Source: Myxococcota bacterium (GTDB lineage Bacteria; Myxococcota_A; UBA9160; SMWR01). Taken from it: a stretch of 64,000 bases of DNA. The stretch spans positions 1 through 64,000 of the forward strand of contig JAKVBI010000003.1 in the NCBI GenBank assembly GCA_022447545.1, written 5' to 3'. The notes beneath the pieces were generated by a model that was not told the DNA's origin, ran no database searches, and saw nothing but the letters and a program-made list of their open reading frames with translations. The translations under genes were made by a program, and so were the position numbers. This document shows positions 1 through 9,180 of the stretch, piece by piece. Each line of letters opens with the position of its first letter. The stretch's first letter is position 1.

Positions 1-1301
1 AATGCGGCTGGGGTCCGTTACCTGATCTTTCAAGTCGGGTCGGGGGTGCTCCTGCTTGCGGGCATCCTCCTACTCACCGTCGATCAGTCTTCGGGCGTTC
101 TCCGCTTCGATGCCATGGAACTCGACAGTGTGGCAACCGGCTTGATCTTCCTGGCCTTCGGGACCAAATGCGCCTTCCCCCTGCTGCATAGCTGGCTCAC
201 CGACGCCTATCCAGACGCGACTTGGGGTGGGACTGTTTTTCTGAGCGCCTTCACCACCAAGGTGGCCGTCTACGCCCTGGCTCGAGGCTTTCCGGGCGTC
301 GAATTCATGGACGTCAAAGTTCTTCTCTACATCGGTGCGGTCATGGCAGCCTTTCCGATTTTCTATGCGGTCATAGAGAACGACCTTCGCAGGGTGCTCG
401 GTTACAGCATGATCAATCAGTTGGGCTTCATGGTCGTGGGAATCGGACTGGGCACCGAAATGTCGATCAATGGTGCGGTCTCTCACGCCTTTAACGACGT
501 GCTCTTTAAAGGCGTTCTTTTCATGTCCCTGGGAGCAGTCCTCTATCGGACAGGCCGAATCGACGGATCCGACCTCGGTGGCCTGTACAAGAGCATGCCC
601 ATCACCGCGACCCTATGCATCATCGGAGCCGCTTCGATCTCGGCCTTCCCGCTGTTCAGCGGTTTCGTCAGCAAGTCCATGGTAATGACAGCCGTCTTAG
701 AGGAGGGGCACGATTTCGTGTGGCTGGTGCTGCTCTTCGCCTCAGCCGGCGTATTCCATCACGCGGGGATCAAGATTCCATTCTTCGCCTTCTTCGCACA
801 CGACTCGGGAATTCGTTGCAAAGAGGCACCTCTTAGCATGTTGATCGCCATGGGGATCGGCGCGGCTTTCTGCATCTTCAACGGAAGCTACCCGTGGATC
901 CTCTACTCCCAGCTGCCCTTCCCTGTAGACTACAATCCCTTCACCTCAGGCCACGTCATCGCCCAGATACAGATCTTGGCCTTCTCGGCGCTGGCCTCTG
1001 CTGGCTCAAACTCTCAGGCCTGTACCCGCCGGAACTCCACTCCGTCAACCTCGACGTGGAATGGACCTACCGCAAGGCACTTCCCAACGCCGCCCACTGG
1101 CTGGCTCGCACAGGCGGCGGACTGTTCGCAGCCGGACGCGCTGCGGTACTGCGAACCAGCGGTGCACTGATCCGCGGATTGCGGGGCCACCACGAACCAC
1201 CGGGCATGTTGGGCGAGCCCTGGCCAGTGGGTGTGGCTGCAGCAGCGGCCGCAGTGCTATTGGCCTTCTACCTCGCGGTCCTCTACCTCTCGGGCCCCTG
1301 A
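1..1301 (+). CDS. MrpD-like proton-conducting antiporter subunit, 5' partial and frameshifted
   Basis: This is the C-terminal part of a proton-conducting membrane subunit of the NuoN/MrpD family, which moves protons or sodium across the inner membrane. The frame is open from base 1, so the start lies outside the window. Visible are several hydrophobic helices, the family lysine and histidine sites (FGTKCAFPLLHSW near codons 53-65, and SHAFNDVLFKG near codons 161-171), and the end LSGLYPPELHSVNLDVEWTY typical of MrpD-type rather than NuoN-type proteins. The reading frame breaks near base 995: frame 1 runs into non-family sequence ending at 1170, while the family-like C-terminus continues in frame 3 from about 996 to 1301. 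One missing base in gcctctgctgg (for example gccttctgctgg, giving LAFCW) would restore the protein. It is either an assembly error or a recent pseudogene; the rest of the protein looks intact. Confidence 0.8.
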
Positions 1302-1310
1302 CGTCTCAAC

Positions 1311-3785
1311 TCAGGCAGCCTTCCCCAATTCCGGTCGAGCCAACTCGGGGCGCCCCTCGCCTTCGGGCCCGAAGGGTTTGAGCCAGAGCACCAACGAAGG
1401 CATGAAGAGAAAGTCAGCGATCAGGGCCGTCACCAACGCACCTGAAAGCAGAATTCCGTAATAGGCCTGGGAGCGCATCTCCGAAAATGAATTGACCAGG
1501 AAACCGAGCACAAGTGCCGCCGAGGTGATGATCAGGGCACGCCCCACGTCACCCAGAGATTCGCGTAGCGCCTTCTGATAGCTCCCGTGAACACGGAACT
1601 CGTGGCGGAAACGTGCCATCAGGTGAATCGTGTCATCCACCGAGATCCCCAGCGCAATGGCCGCGATCCCCACTTTGTTGTAGTCGAGAGAAATCCCGAA
1701 CCAGCCCATCGCCCCCAGCGCAAGAAAGACCGGCGCCAAGTTCGGCACCATCGAAATGAGTCCGATGCGAACCGAACGAAAAATGCCAATCATCATGAGC
1801 GTGATGACCGAGAAGGCGATGGTGAAGCCCTGAATCTGGCTCGACATGATGTAGTTCATCAGCACGAGCCAGAGGGCACCGATGCCTGTCAGGCTCAGCG
1901 TAGAACTTTCCATTGGTTCCTGCGCCAGGGCCGCATCGAGCTTGGCCACGAGTTCTTGGGTGGCAGTGGTCGGCCCCAACCGCAGGCGAAGTTCGAGATT
2001 CGCCCGGCGATAGTCCGGGGACACATACTCCTCGGCCTCCTCCCCCCCCGAAGACTCGTAGAGGATCAGGTACTGAGCGATCTCCTCGCGAGTGTCTGGG
2101 ATCCGATAGTAGGCGGGATCATCGGCATGAAGGGATTGGTTCAGATCCTTGATGATGTCGACGATCGAATAAGTCTTTCGAACGAGCCAACTCTCCTCGT
2201 TGGCCAGCTGCTGGAGTCGATCGATCTCACGCAGGACCGCGGGTTCTTTGATCGCATCCTTCTCGCCCCCATCGAACAAGTAGATGATGTTGGTCGTGCC
2301 GCCCATCTCGTCGTCGACCCGGGTCGTCGTCTCGTAGATCCAGGAATCCTGCCAGAAGTCGTCGAGCCAATTGCTATCGACCTGCACACGTGTCGCCCCG
2401 GTACCGAGCACCACCAGGAACACGGCGAAGACTCCGATCAGGGCATTGCGATATTTGATATTGAACTCAGCGAGGCCCTCCAGAGCCCGCTTCATCATCT
2501 CCCCACCCTTCGAAGTCGATTCCTTCTGGGCCACCGCACGATGGCGCTTCCCCATGGAGAGCAGAGCCATGAGTAGGGTGACTGAAAAGAAGAAGGCCGC
2601 GAGCACCCCAAAGGCCTGGTAAATCGCCCCCTCGCCGATGCTCTTGATGGGCACAAAGCTCATGGAGGCGAAGCCCACCGCCGTCGTCACACTGGTCAGC
2701 AGGCAGGGAACCCCCACCAGATAGATCGACTCGACGATGGCGGCGCGTCGGTCGCCCAGCGCGCGAAAGCGCACTCCGAACTCCGAGAGGACGTGCACCG
2801 AATGCGCCACACCAATCGCCATCAACAGCGTAGGCGTCGAGCCGAAGGACATGTTGATCTTGAAACCGAGCAGGACCATGAGCGCCACAGTGGATACGAG
2901 GGTCAGAATCAGCACTGCTGCGGGTGTCACGACACTGACGAAGGTACGGAAAGCGATGAAGAGAATGAGCGAAACCACACCCAGTGTGATCGCGAACATC
3001 TTCACGGGTTCAATGAAAAGGATGCGGTTGTAGTAGGCGTTGAGCGGAACGTCACCGGAATTGTAGAACACGAATTCCGCGTACTCGGGTCGTGACAGAA
3101 CCTCTCGGATCTTCGCGTCCGTGATCTGTGGATACATGTTCTCGGTATTCTCGGGCTCTCCCGGGAACAGCCACTCGGATTCTTCGGCGATGATCTCCTC
3201 AGGCGGATCCGTACTCGAGCGGTCCATCTTCACGATGATCGCGCCGAAATCCGAACGCTCATTGATGATGCCACCCACAAACATGGGCTTCGACAAATAA
3301 GCGTCTCGCCTTTCGAGCAACTCGGCCTGGGTCAGCGGCCAGTCGTAGGCGATCTTGCTGATGTCGAGGCCCTCTTCGTTGCCAATGGTGAGTTCTGCAT
3401 TGGCCAGCGTGGTCACGTCGTAGATGAACGGGACTTCATCCTCGAGAGCCTCGGTGAGCGAAACCAGCGCCCCCATCGCTTTGACGTTCCAGGGGCCGTG
3501 TTCGACCCCGGGCAACTCGAAACCGATGTAGGCCACCTCGTCGGATCCGAAGTCCTCACGGTAAGCCTCGTACGCCAGGTAGGTGTTATCTCCTTCGTAG
3601 AAATACGCCTCATAGCTGGCATCAGTCTCGATGCCAGAGAACGCGTATGTGCCGAGACCAATCAACAACGCGAGACAGACCCCTGCAACCAACGCTCGCT
3701 GGTCGAAGCACCAGCCTGCCAGAGCAGCAAAACGCTCGTTCAGACGTTCGATCGGTCCAATGTCGAGGGACTTACCCTGGGCCAT
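1311..3785 (-). CDS. RND-superfamily (MMPL-type) exporter
   Basis: The 824-residue product is an inner-membrane exporter of the COG1033/MMPL class, probably proton-driven and related to lipid or hopanoid transporters. The RND topology is visible: one helix near residues 33-52, a large periplasmic loop to about 255, a bundle of five helices to about 410, a helix near 440, a second loop to about 640, and a last bundle with the motif GISVDDTIHLMARFRHE. The start has an AGGAGG site just upstream. The gene lies 38 bp after the DUF7064/7065-like gene on the same strand, so the two are probably one transcript. Its substrate cannot be read from the sequence; the neighbouring P450 and CrtC-like protein make a lipid or isoprenoid plausible, which is inference. 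Confidence 0.85.
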   Translation of the reverse strand: MAQGKSLDIGPIERLNERFAALAGWCFDQRALVAGVCLALLIGLGTYAFSGIETDASYEAYFYEGDNTYLAYEAYREDFGSDEVAYIGFELPGVEHGPWNVKAMGALVSLTEALEDEVPFIYDVTTLANAELTIGNEEGLDISKIAYDWPLTQAELLERRDAYLSKPMFVGGIINERSDFGAIIVKMDRSSTDPPEEIIAEESEWLFPGEPENTENMYPQITDAKIREVLSRPEYAEFVFYNSGDVPLNAYYNRILFIEPVKMFAITLGVVSLILFIAFRTFVSVVTPAAVLILTLVSTVALMVLLGFKINMSFGSTPTLLMAIGVAHSVHVLSEFGVRFRALGDRRAAIVESIYLVGVPCLLTSVTTAVGFASMSFVPIKSIGEGAIYQAFGVLAAFFFSVTLLMALLSMGKRHRAVAQKESTSKGGEMMKRALEGLAEFNIKYRNALIGVFAVFLVVLGTGATRVQVDSNWLDDFWQDSWIYETTTRVDDEMGGTTNIIYLFDGGEKDAIKEPAVLREIDRLQQLANEESWLVRKTYSIVDIIKDLNQSLHADDPAYYRIPDTREEIAQYLILYESSGGEEAEEYVSPDYRRANLELRLRLGPTTATQELVAKLDAALAQEPMESSTLSLTGIGALWLVLMNYIMSSQIQGFTIAFSVITLMMIGIFRSVRIGLISMVPNLAPVFLALGAMGWFGISLDYNKVGIAAIALGISVDDTIHLMARFRHEFRVHGSYQKALRESLGDVGRALIITSAALVLGFLVNSFSEMRSQAYYGILLSGALVTALIADFLFMPSLVLWLKPFGPEGEGRPELARPELGKAA

Positions 3786-3823
3786 CGATCCTCCTGCTCA
3801 CCTCGAATTCGACGTTGTGCCGA

Positions 3824-4813
3824 TCAAGTGCCCGGGTTGGCCACTTCTGAAGCCAGGGACCTGCGCCTCCGAATCCAGTGACGCCAACGGTCGAGGTGCC
3901 AAACATCCTGATCCTCTCCCCAACCGACGACGCCGTCGAACTCCCAGCGAGTGAGACTGCACCAGTTGAACATCCAGGGGATGTTGGTGAAGGAGAGGCG
4001 GCTCACACACTCACCTGTCGCTTCCAAACTTCTTCCCAGAGAATCGACAGCCTGCACCTCTACACGGGTAGGCCAGTCTCCAGGCCGCTCGATGGTGCGG
4101 CAACCCTCGACGAGTACTGCGGCTTGACCCTCTCGATACAAATACCCGGCAGAGATGGGCGCCTCGATTCTCGTGGCCGTGGGATCGGCGTCGTCGTCCG
4201 GGTGGGCGAATGCCAGAAATGCGTTCCCCTCAGCCGAACCGTGCAGATAGGCCATTCGCAGGTCGCGATCTTCGACTCGAGGGCCCCAGGAACGATCACG
4301 AATCGCGTGGGCATCGAAGGGGATCTCCTCTCCCCGCAGTGTCATGGTCCCGGCGACACGACCCGGCTGATCGACGTGGCCTGCGAACAGCCCGGTCCCT
4401 CCCCGCGTCAGAACGTGGGGTTCCATGATGGCCTGGAAAGTGAAATCCAACTGGAGGTCCGGGTGCTCGTAACGGATCCGGTAGTCGGAGTTCGGCTTGA
4501 GGCACTGAATCGAGATGCCGTTGGGAAAACGGATGTCACGCAGGTCCCCACTGACCTCGAAGGGCAGGTTGTACTGGTTGTCCCAGAACAGGATGTCCCA
4601 CGGTTGGTGGGCGGAATCGTCCCAGACCCACACCCCCCCTCCGAGCAGCCCCTGGTTGGGCCGGACCCAGGGATAGACGTACCCCTGGAGGTTGCGCTCG
4701 GGAACCGTGAAGGAAAACCACGTGGTCTCGCTCCAGAACGGCTCGCCGCTGGCAGGCGGATGAAAATTGTCGTCCTCGGGCCCGAGGACGACCTCGGGAT
4801 CGGCTCCGTGCAT
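3824..4813 (-). CDS. CrtC/AttH-like lipocalin-fold protein (DUF7065/DUF7064 type)
   Basis: The 329-residue protein resembles the DUF7065-DUF7064 proteins, which share the double-calycin fold of hydroxyneurosporene synthase (CrtC) and AttH. These are often found beside P450, acyl-CoA and steroid-type catabolic genes. The family-like motif AHAIRDRSWGPR lies in the middle, and the chain is rich in Trp and Tyr, as expected for a beta barrel binding a hydrophobic ligand. I chose the ATG at 4813 because CAGGAG lies 8 nt upstream; a start 7 codons earlier is possible. No signal peptide is obvious. The first gene of an apparent two-gene unit with the MMPL exporter, it diverges from the P450. Whether it is a hydratase or only a lipid-binding protein is unknown. 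Confidence 0.65.
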   Translation of the reverse strand: MHGADPEVVLGPEDDNFHPPASGEPFWSETTWFSFTVPERNLQGYVYPWVRPNQGLLGGGVWVWDDSAHQPWDILFWDNQYNLPFEVSGDLRDIRFPNGISIQCLKPNSDYRIRYEHPDLQLDFTFQAIMEPHVLTRGGTGLFAGHVDQPGRVAGTMTLRGEEIPFDAHAIRDRSWGPRVEDRDLRMAYLHGSAEGNAFLAFAHPDDDADPTATRIEAPISAGYLYREGQAAVLVEGCRTIERPGDWPTRVEVQAVDSLGRSLEATGECVSRLSFTNIPWMFNWCSLTRWEFDGVVGWGEDQDVWHLDRWRHWIRRRRSLASEVANPGT

Positions 4814-4923
4814 GATTGGGGCTCCTGGGGGCACCAGAGTCGCACAACCTCCGTACCAATGGGTGGGGAAGTCGCCTCAGCGGAGCGCAGCGGACATTGA
4901 CCCGGACTGAAAATCGAGGTAAA

Positions 4924-4939
4924 CAAACATTCGTTTGTC
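4924..4939. promoter_or_regulatory. Palindromic operator candidate in the P450 promoter region
   Basis: ACAAAC-ATTC-GTTTGT is a perfect 6+6 inverted repeat with a 4-base spacer in the gap between the divergent DUF7064/7065-like gene and the P450. Its size and AC-rich half-sites resemble operators of TetR-family regulators of lipid metabolism. Position and symmetry are seen directly; the identity of a regulator is inference. Confidence 0.45.
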
Positions 4940-5000
4940 TGATCGAGCCAAAATTCCCGGTGAGCCAGCAGCCGGGCCATGTCCAAAACCGAGGAACCCC

Positions 5001-6242
5001 ATGCAACTCAGTGACGTCAACCTGCTCGACTTGGATCTATTCGAGCGCGGAACCCCCCACGAGATGTTCGAGGTTCTCCGCCGAGAAGCACCCGTCTTCA
5101 GGCATACGGGCGATGGCCATCAGGTCTCCGACTTCTGGTGTATTACCAAGCACGCCGACCTCAAAGCCATCTCGAAGGACCCCCTCACCTTCTCCTCCGA
5201 ACGGCAGGGCACTCTGCTTCGCGATCCCGAGCCCAGTAGCCTCGATCAGCTGAGGCTCATCATGCTCAACATGGATCCACCACGGCATCGCCAGTACCGA
5301 GCCATCGTCAACAAGGCATTCACTCCCCGGATGGTCCGCGAGCTCAGCGCGAGAGTGAAAGGCATGGTTCAGCGCATCATCGATCGCGTGATCGAGCGCG
5401 GCGAGTGTGACTTTGTCGAGGATCTCGCTGCACCGCTGCCCATGGAGGTCATCTGCGAGATGATGGGGGTGCCGGAAGAAGATCGGCGCCGGATCTACGA
5501 GTTGGGAAACAGCATGGTGGGCTTCGACGACCCCGAACTCCAACCCGACGGCACACCGGGACAGATCAACGAATCCAACGCGGCTTCGGCCGAGATGTTC
5601 TTGTATGCCGCGAAACTCGCCGAAAAGGCACGCAAATACCCAGGCAATGACCTCGCCACAGCCTTGCTCCGAGCCGAAGTCGACGGGGAAAAACTCACCG
5701 ACATGGAGTTCAACTCGTTCTTTCTGATTCTGGCGATCGCGGGCAATGAGACCACCCGAACCGTCACCACCAACGGCATGTACGACCTGCTGACACACCC
5801 GGACCAATACCGGCGCCTTCAAGAAGATCGCTCACTGATTCCCAGTGCCGTCGAAGAGATCCTCCGCTTCAATCCCGCTGTTCACAGTTTCAGGCGAACG
5901 GCGACGCGGGACGTGGTGATCCGCGATATCGAAATCCGAGAAAACGACAAGATCGTTCTCTGGTACCCGTCGGTGAATCGCGACGAGGAGGTATTCGAGG
6001 ATCCCAACACTTTCGATATCACGAGAAGCCCCAACGAACACCTCTCCTTCGGCGTCGGCGAACACTTCTGTCTGGGTTCGAACCTCGCACGAATGGAACT
6101 CCGAGTGATTTTCGACAGCCTGGTCCGTCAACTTCCGGGTTTGGAGCTGGCCGCCCCACCGCGCCGCCTGCGCTCAAACTTCATCAATGGAGTGAAGGAG
6201 ATGCAGGTCCGCTTCGAGCCTGGCCACGCGTCGAGCCACTGA
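5001..6242 (+). CDS. Cytochrome P450 monooxygenase
   Basis: This 413-residue soluble P450 resembles the bacterial CYP124/125/142-type enzymes that hydroxylate terminal carbons of lipids and steroids. The I-helix oxygen-activation motif AGNETTR is near residue 247, the ExxR of the K helix is in EEILR, and the heme-binding loop FGVGEHFCLG carries the axial cysteine near residue 357. I take the ATG at 5001, which has GAGGAA upstream, over an in-frame TTG at 4935 that would overlap the palindrome. No ferredoxin or ferredoxin reductase is adjacent, so electrons must come from elsewhere. It diverges from the CrtC-like/MMPL pair, suggesting shared control. The substrate is not determined. Confidence 0.93.
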   Translation: MQLSDVNLLDLDLFERGTPHEMFEVLRREAPVFRHTGDGHQVSDFWCITKHADLKAISKDPLTFSSERQGTLLRDPEPSSLDQLRLIMLNMDPPRHRQYRAIVNKAFTPRMVRELSARVKGMVQRIIDRVIERGECDFVEDLAAPLPMEVICEMMGVPEEDRRRIYELGNSMVGFDDPELQPDGTPGQINESNAASAEMFLYAAKLAEKARKYPGNDLATALLRAEVDGEKLTDMEFNSFFLILAIAGNETTRTVTTNGMYDLLTHPDQYRRLQEDRSLIPSAVEEILRFNPAVHSFRRTATRDVVIRDIEIRENDKIVLWYPSVNRDEEVFEDPNTFDITRSPNEHLSFGVGEHFCLGSNLARMELRVIFDSLVRQLPGLELAAPPRRLRSNFINGVKEMQVRFEPGHASSH

Positions 6243-6331
6243 TCGACCTCAAGGGCATTGTTCTGACGACAGTGCACGCCGACCCGGTCGTTCACTAGAC
6301 TGGGACTATCAAGGCGTCAGAACGAATTCAT

Positions 6332-7570
6332 ATGTCCCGAGAACCCGAGATCATCACCTTCGGATGCCGGCTCAACACCTTCGAAAGCGAAGTGTTGCGC
6401 CGATTGACGCGCGAGAGTGGCGCGCGGGATCTGGTGGTAGTGAACACCTGTGCGGTGACCGCAGAGGCCGAGCGGCAGGCCCGTAAGGCAATCCGCCGAG
6501 TGCGACGGCAGCAACCCGACGCACGCATCGTGGTGACCGGCTGCGCGGCACAGATTCATTCCGAACGCTTCGCCAGCATGCCCGAGGTCGACAGGGTGGT
6601 TGGCAACGCTGAGAAGCTGAAGGATTCCACTTGGTCGAAGGAAAACAAGCACCGGGTAGAAGTCGGCGACATCATGACCGTGCGTGAAACGGCTGGGCAC
6701 CTGCTGGGCGCCTTCGAGGAGCGAACCCGTGCTTTCCTTCAGGTACAGAATGGGTGCGACCACCGCTGCACGTTCTGCATCATCCCGTTCGGGCGTGGAC
6801 CCTCGCGATCGGTTCCACGAGAGCAGGTGATCGAACAGGTCCAGAGTCTCGTAGCCGACGGTGTTCGCGAAGTCGTGTTTTCGGGGGTCGACCTGACCGC
6901 CTATGGGCAGGAACTTGAGCCGCTGCTGAATCTGGGGCAGCTGGTGGGCGACGTGCTCGACGCCGTCCCCGAACTCCCTCGTTTGCGGCTCTCTTCTCTC
7001 GACCCCGTCGAAATCGATGAAGCCCTATGGGATCGAATCGGTCGGGATCCACGCCTCATGCCTCACCTCCACCTCAGCGTTCAGGCGGGAGACGATACGA
7101 TCCTGAGGAGGATGAAGCGCCGCCACAGCCGAGCAGATGTGGTGCGCGTCGTCGATCGTGCACGGGAACTGCGGCCCGATATCGCGATTGGCGCCGACCT
7201 GATCGCAGGATTTCCCACTGAAACAGAAGCCATGTTCGAGCGAACTCTGGCTCTGATCGAAGACTGCGGGATCGTTTACACCCATGTCTTCCCCTATTCC
7301 GAGCGCCCTGGAACCCCGGCCGCTCGAATGCCAGGGGTCCCGCTTTCGGAAAGGCGTGAGCGCGCCAGACGGTTGAGAGAAGCCAGCGAGGCGAGCCACC
7401 GAAGATTCCTCGAAGCCAAGATCGGAAACATCGAGGACGTCCTGCTGGAATCCAGTTCAATTGGGCGCACACGCGATTTTGCGTCGGTGAAGTTGACCCG
7501 GCCCGCAAAGCCAGGATCCATTGTTCGATCGAAGATCCGCTCAGTGTCGGAAGACCAACTCATCGCATGA
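6332..7570 (+). CDS. mtaB: tRNA t6A37 C2-methylthiotransferase, MtaB-like
   Basis: The 412-residue protein belongs to the methylthiotransferase branch of radical SAM enzymes and most likely converts t6A37 to ms2t6A37 in tRNAs reading ANN codons. The N-terminal UPF0004 domain carries the three conserved cysteines C12, C40 and C71. The radical SAM domain carries CDHRCTFC (C142, C146, C149), and a short C-terminal TRAM-like region follows. The FGCRLN start and the length favour MtaB over MiaB or RimO. The stop overlaps the next ATG as ATGA, so it is translationally coupled to the membrane protein downstream, though no shared function is evident. Confidence 0.9.
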   Translation: MSREPEIITFGCRLNTFESEVLRRLTRESGARDLVVVNTCAVTAEAERQARKAIRRVRRQQPDARIVVTGCAAQIHSERFASMPEVDRVVGNAEKLKDSTWSKENKHRVEVGDIMTVRETAGHLLGAFEERTRAFLQVQNGCDHRCTFCIIPFGRGPSRSVPREQVIEQVQSLVADGVREVVFSGVDLTAYGQELEPLLNLGQLVGDVLDAVPELPRLRLSSLDPVEIDEALWDRIGRDPRLMPHLHLSVQAGDDTILRRMKRRHSRADVVRVVDRARELRPDIAIGADLIAGFPTETEAMFERTLALIEDCGIVYTHVFPYSERPGTPAARMPGVPLSERRERARRLREASEASHRRFLEAKIGNIEDVLLESSSIGRTRDFASVKLTRPAKPGSIVRSKIRSVSEDQLIA

Positions 7571-9159
7571 AATTCGGCGTGAAAAGGCCAATCACGGGAC
7601 CTTGGATCCCCATGCTACTGGCAGCAGTGGTTCACCGTTCTGTCCTCGGAGATCACTTCAAGCACGACGATTTCATCCATCTCTACCAAATCGCCAACCA
7701 CGGACTCGCAGAATTCCTGCTGATCCCTCATGGTGGCCACCTGCTCTCCACCAGCAACTTCGTCTTCTACCTCTGCTACCAGGTGTTCGGCATCGACGCC
7801 GCAGGGTACCAGGCGGTTTCGCTTGCAACCCACCTGCTCAACGTCTGGTTGCTCCACAACACTGTCGAGCGCTTGACGAAACGGCGGGGAATCGCACTCC
7901 TCGGATCGGCTCTTTGGGGCATGGCACCGGTGGCAGGAGGTTCAATCGGTTGGTTCTCCGTCTACGGGCACCTCCTGGCGACCACGTTCATTCTCTGGGT
8001 CCTGCGCGACATGGCGTCACGGCGCGATGGCAGTGAACCCATTCCGGGCGGCATCCTACTGTGCTGGTACGTACTGCTATTGGCAGCCGGGACGAGCTTC
8101 GGAGTGGGACTCGGAGTGGCGGCAACCTTCGGTGCCGTCGGCTGGGCCCTGCTACCCGACGCGTCCAATCGAAATCGCGTCGCCGTCACCCTCGGCAGTC
8201 TACTGGGCGTCCTCCCACTCCTTTTCGTTCTTCAGCACGAAGTCTATGACGCTCTTTGGGGACCCCTGATCGCAGACGGGCGAAGTGCGATCCAGCACCT
8301 GACCCGCGTGACCGACCTCATCGGAATGTGGTGGAGACTGCTGTGCTTCGCGAGCGCGGCAGTCTTTCTCGGACTCGCGATCCGCAAAGAGCACGGTCAC
8401 CTGCCAGTGGATCCATTCGAGGGCCTGGAGCAAGAACTATCGTGGCTGACCGACGGTGTCGGCCTGGTGCTACTCGTACTTATCGGGTGGGTGCTCCTGC
8501 GCTCCGATCAACGCCAGCGCTGGTTGATTGCCGGCCTCTCTCTGATCGCACTCTCCGCCTATGGCGTGATTGCAGCGGGCCGTCTGGGTCTGATGGAGCG
8601 CGCACCATCGATCCTGTGGATGGTGGGCTCTCCACGTTACCACTACCTGGGAACGCTCGGGGTCACCTTGACGGCATGCGCGGCTCTGGGCGTGGCATTG
8701 ACGCGTTTTTCGGGGTTCGAACGGTGGACTGAGAAGTGGGGGGGGGTGACGATCGCACTCTGGATCCTTGCAGCGCTACCTCTCAATCTCTACACCGCGG
8801 ACCTCGTGACAACTCGCGAGGGACTCGCGGCCCGTGCCGTACACCAGAATCTCATGGCTTCGATCCGCGAAGCCGTGAAAGAAAAACCCGTTGGCGCACC
8901 CGTTTTCATCGACAACGACCCCTTCAAACCGGTCCCCATGGTCGTGAGGAAACAATTTCCCGGAAACGCAGCGGTGTTCGTCCTGTCGTTTCCGGAAAAT
9001 ATGGTCGATGGCCGCAAGGTCTATTTCGTCGAGGCGAAACCCTCCGTTCACGCGGCAGCGAATCGTCGCCCGGAGTCTCGAATCGCTCGACTCCTGATCA
9101 CCAATCCGGAGAAACGAGAAATTCGCAGAGTCTGGCGTCTGAAGCGAGATGCCAATTGA
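7567..9159 (+). CDS. Polytopic GT-C-like membrane protein
   Basis: The 530-residue protein has about ten hydrophobic segments. Its N-terminal plan fits GT-C glycosyltransferases: an acidic loop KHDDF near residues 32-36 after the first helix, followed by a GYQAVSLATHLLNVWLLH stretch resembling the GYHLTNLLLH segment of TMTC-like transferases. It lacks the TPR tail those proteins often carry; instead it ends in about 120 mostly hydrophilic residues. A lipid-linked sugar donor and periplasmic transfer would be expected for the fold. The acceptor is unknown. It overlaps mtaB by 4 bases. A decayed relative appears to lie near 10110-10493. Confidence 0.6.
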   Translation: MKFGVKRPITGPWIPMLLAAVVHRSVLGDHFKHDDFIHLYQIANHGLAEFLLIPHGGHLLSTSNFVFYLCYQVFGIDAAGYQAVSLATHLLNVWLLHNTVERLTKRRGIALLGSALWGMAPVAGGSIGWFSVYGHLLATTFILWVLRDMASRRDGSEPIPGGILLCWYVLLLAAGTSFGVGLGVAATFGAVGWALLPDASNRNRVAVTLGSLLGVLPLLFVLQHEVYDALWGPLIADGRSAIQHLTRVTDLIGMWWRLLCFASAAVFLGLAIRKEHGHLPVDPFEGLEQELSWLTDGVGLVLLVLIGWVLLRSDQRQRWLIAGLSLIALSAYGVIAAGRLGLMERAPSILWMVGSPRYHYLGTLGVTLTACAALGVALTRFSGFERWTEKWGGVTIALWILAALPLNLYTADLVTTREGLAARAVHQNLMASIREAVKEKPVGAPVFIDNDPFKPVPMVVRKQFPGNAAVFVLSFPENMVDGRKVYFVEAKPSVHAAANRRPESRIARLLITNPEKREIRRVWRLKRDAN

Positions 9160-9180
9160 GATCGGATTGACGGTCCTCGG

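Noticed and set aside
1301-1311. Intrinsic terminator between the antiporter and exporter genes
   Set aside because: The convergent genes are only 9 bp apart and no GC stem with a T-tract is visible.
1587-2576. 329-residue plus-strand frame inside the MMPL exporter gene
   Set aside because: Antisense shadow of a clear RND protein; composition is rich in His, Arg and Asp and no motif is visible.
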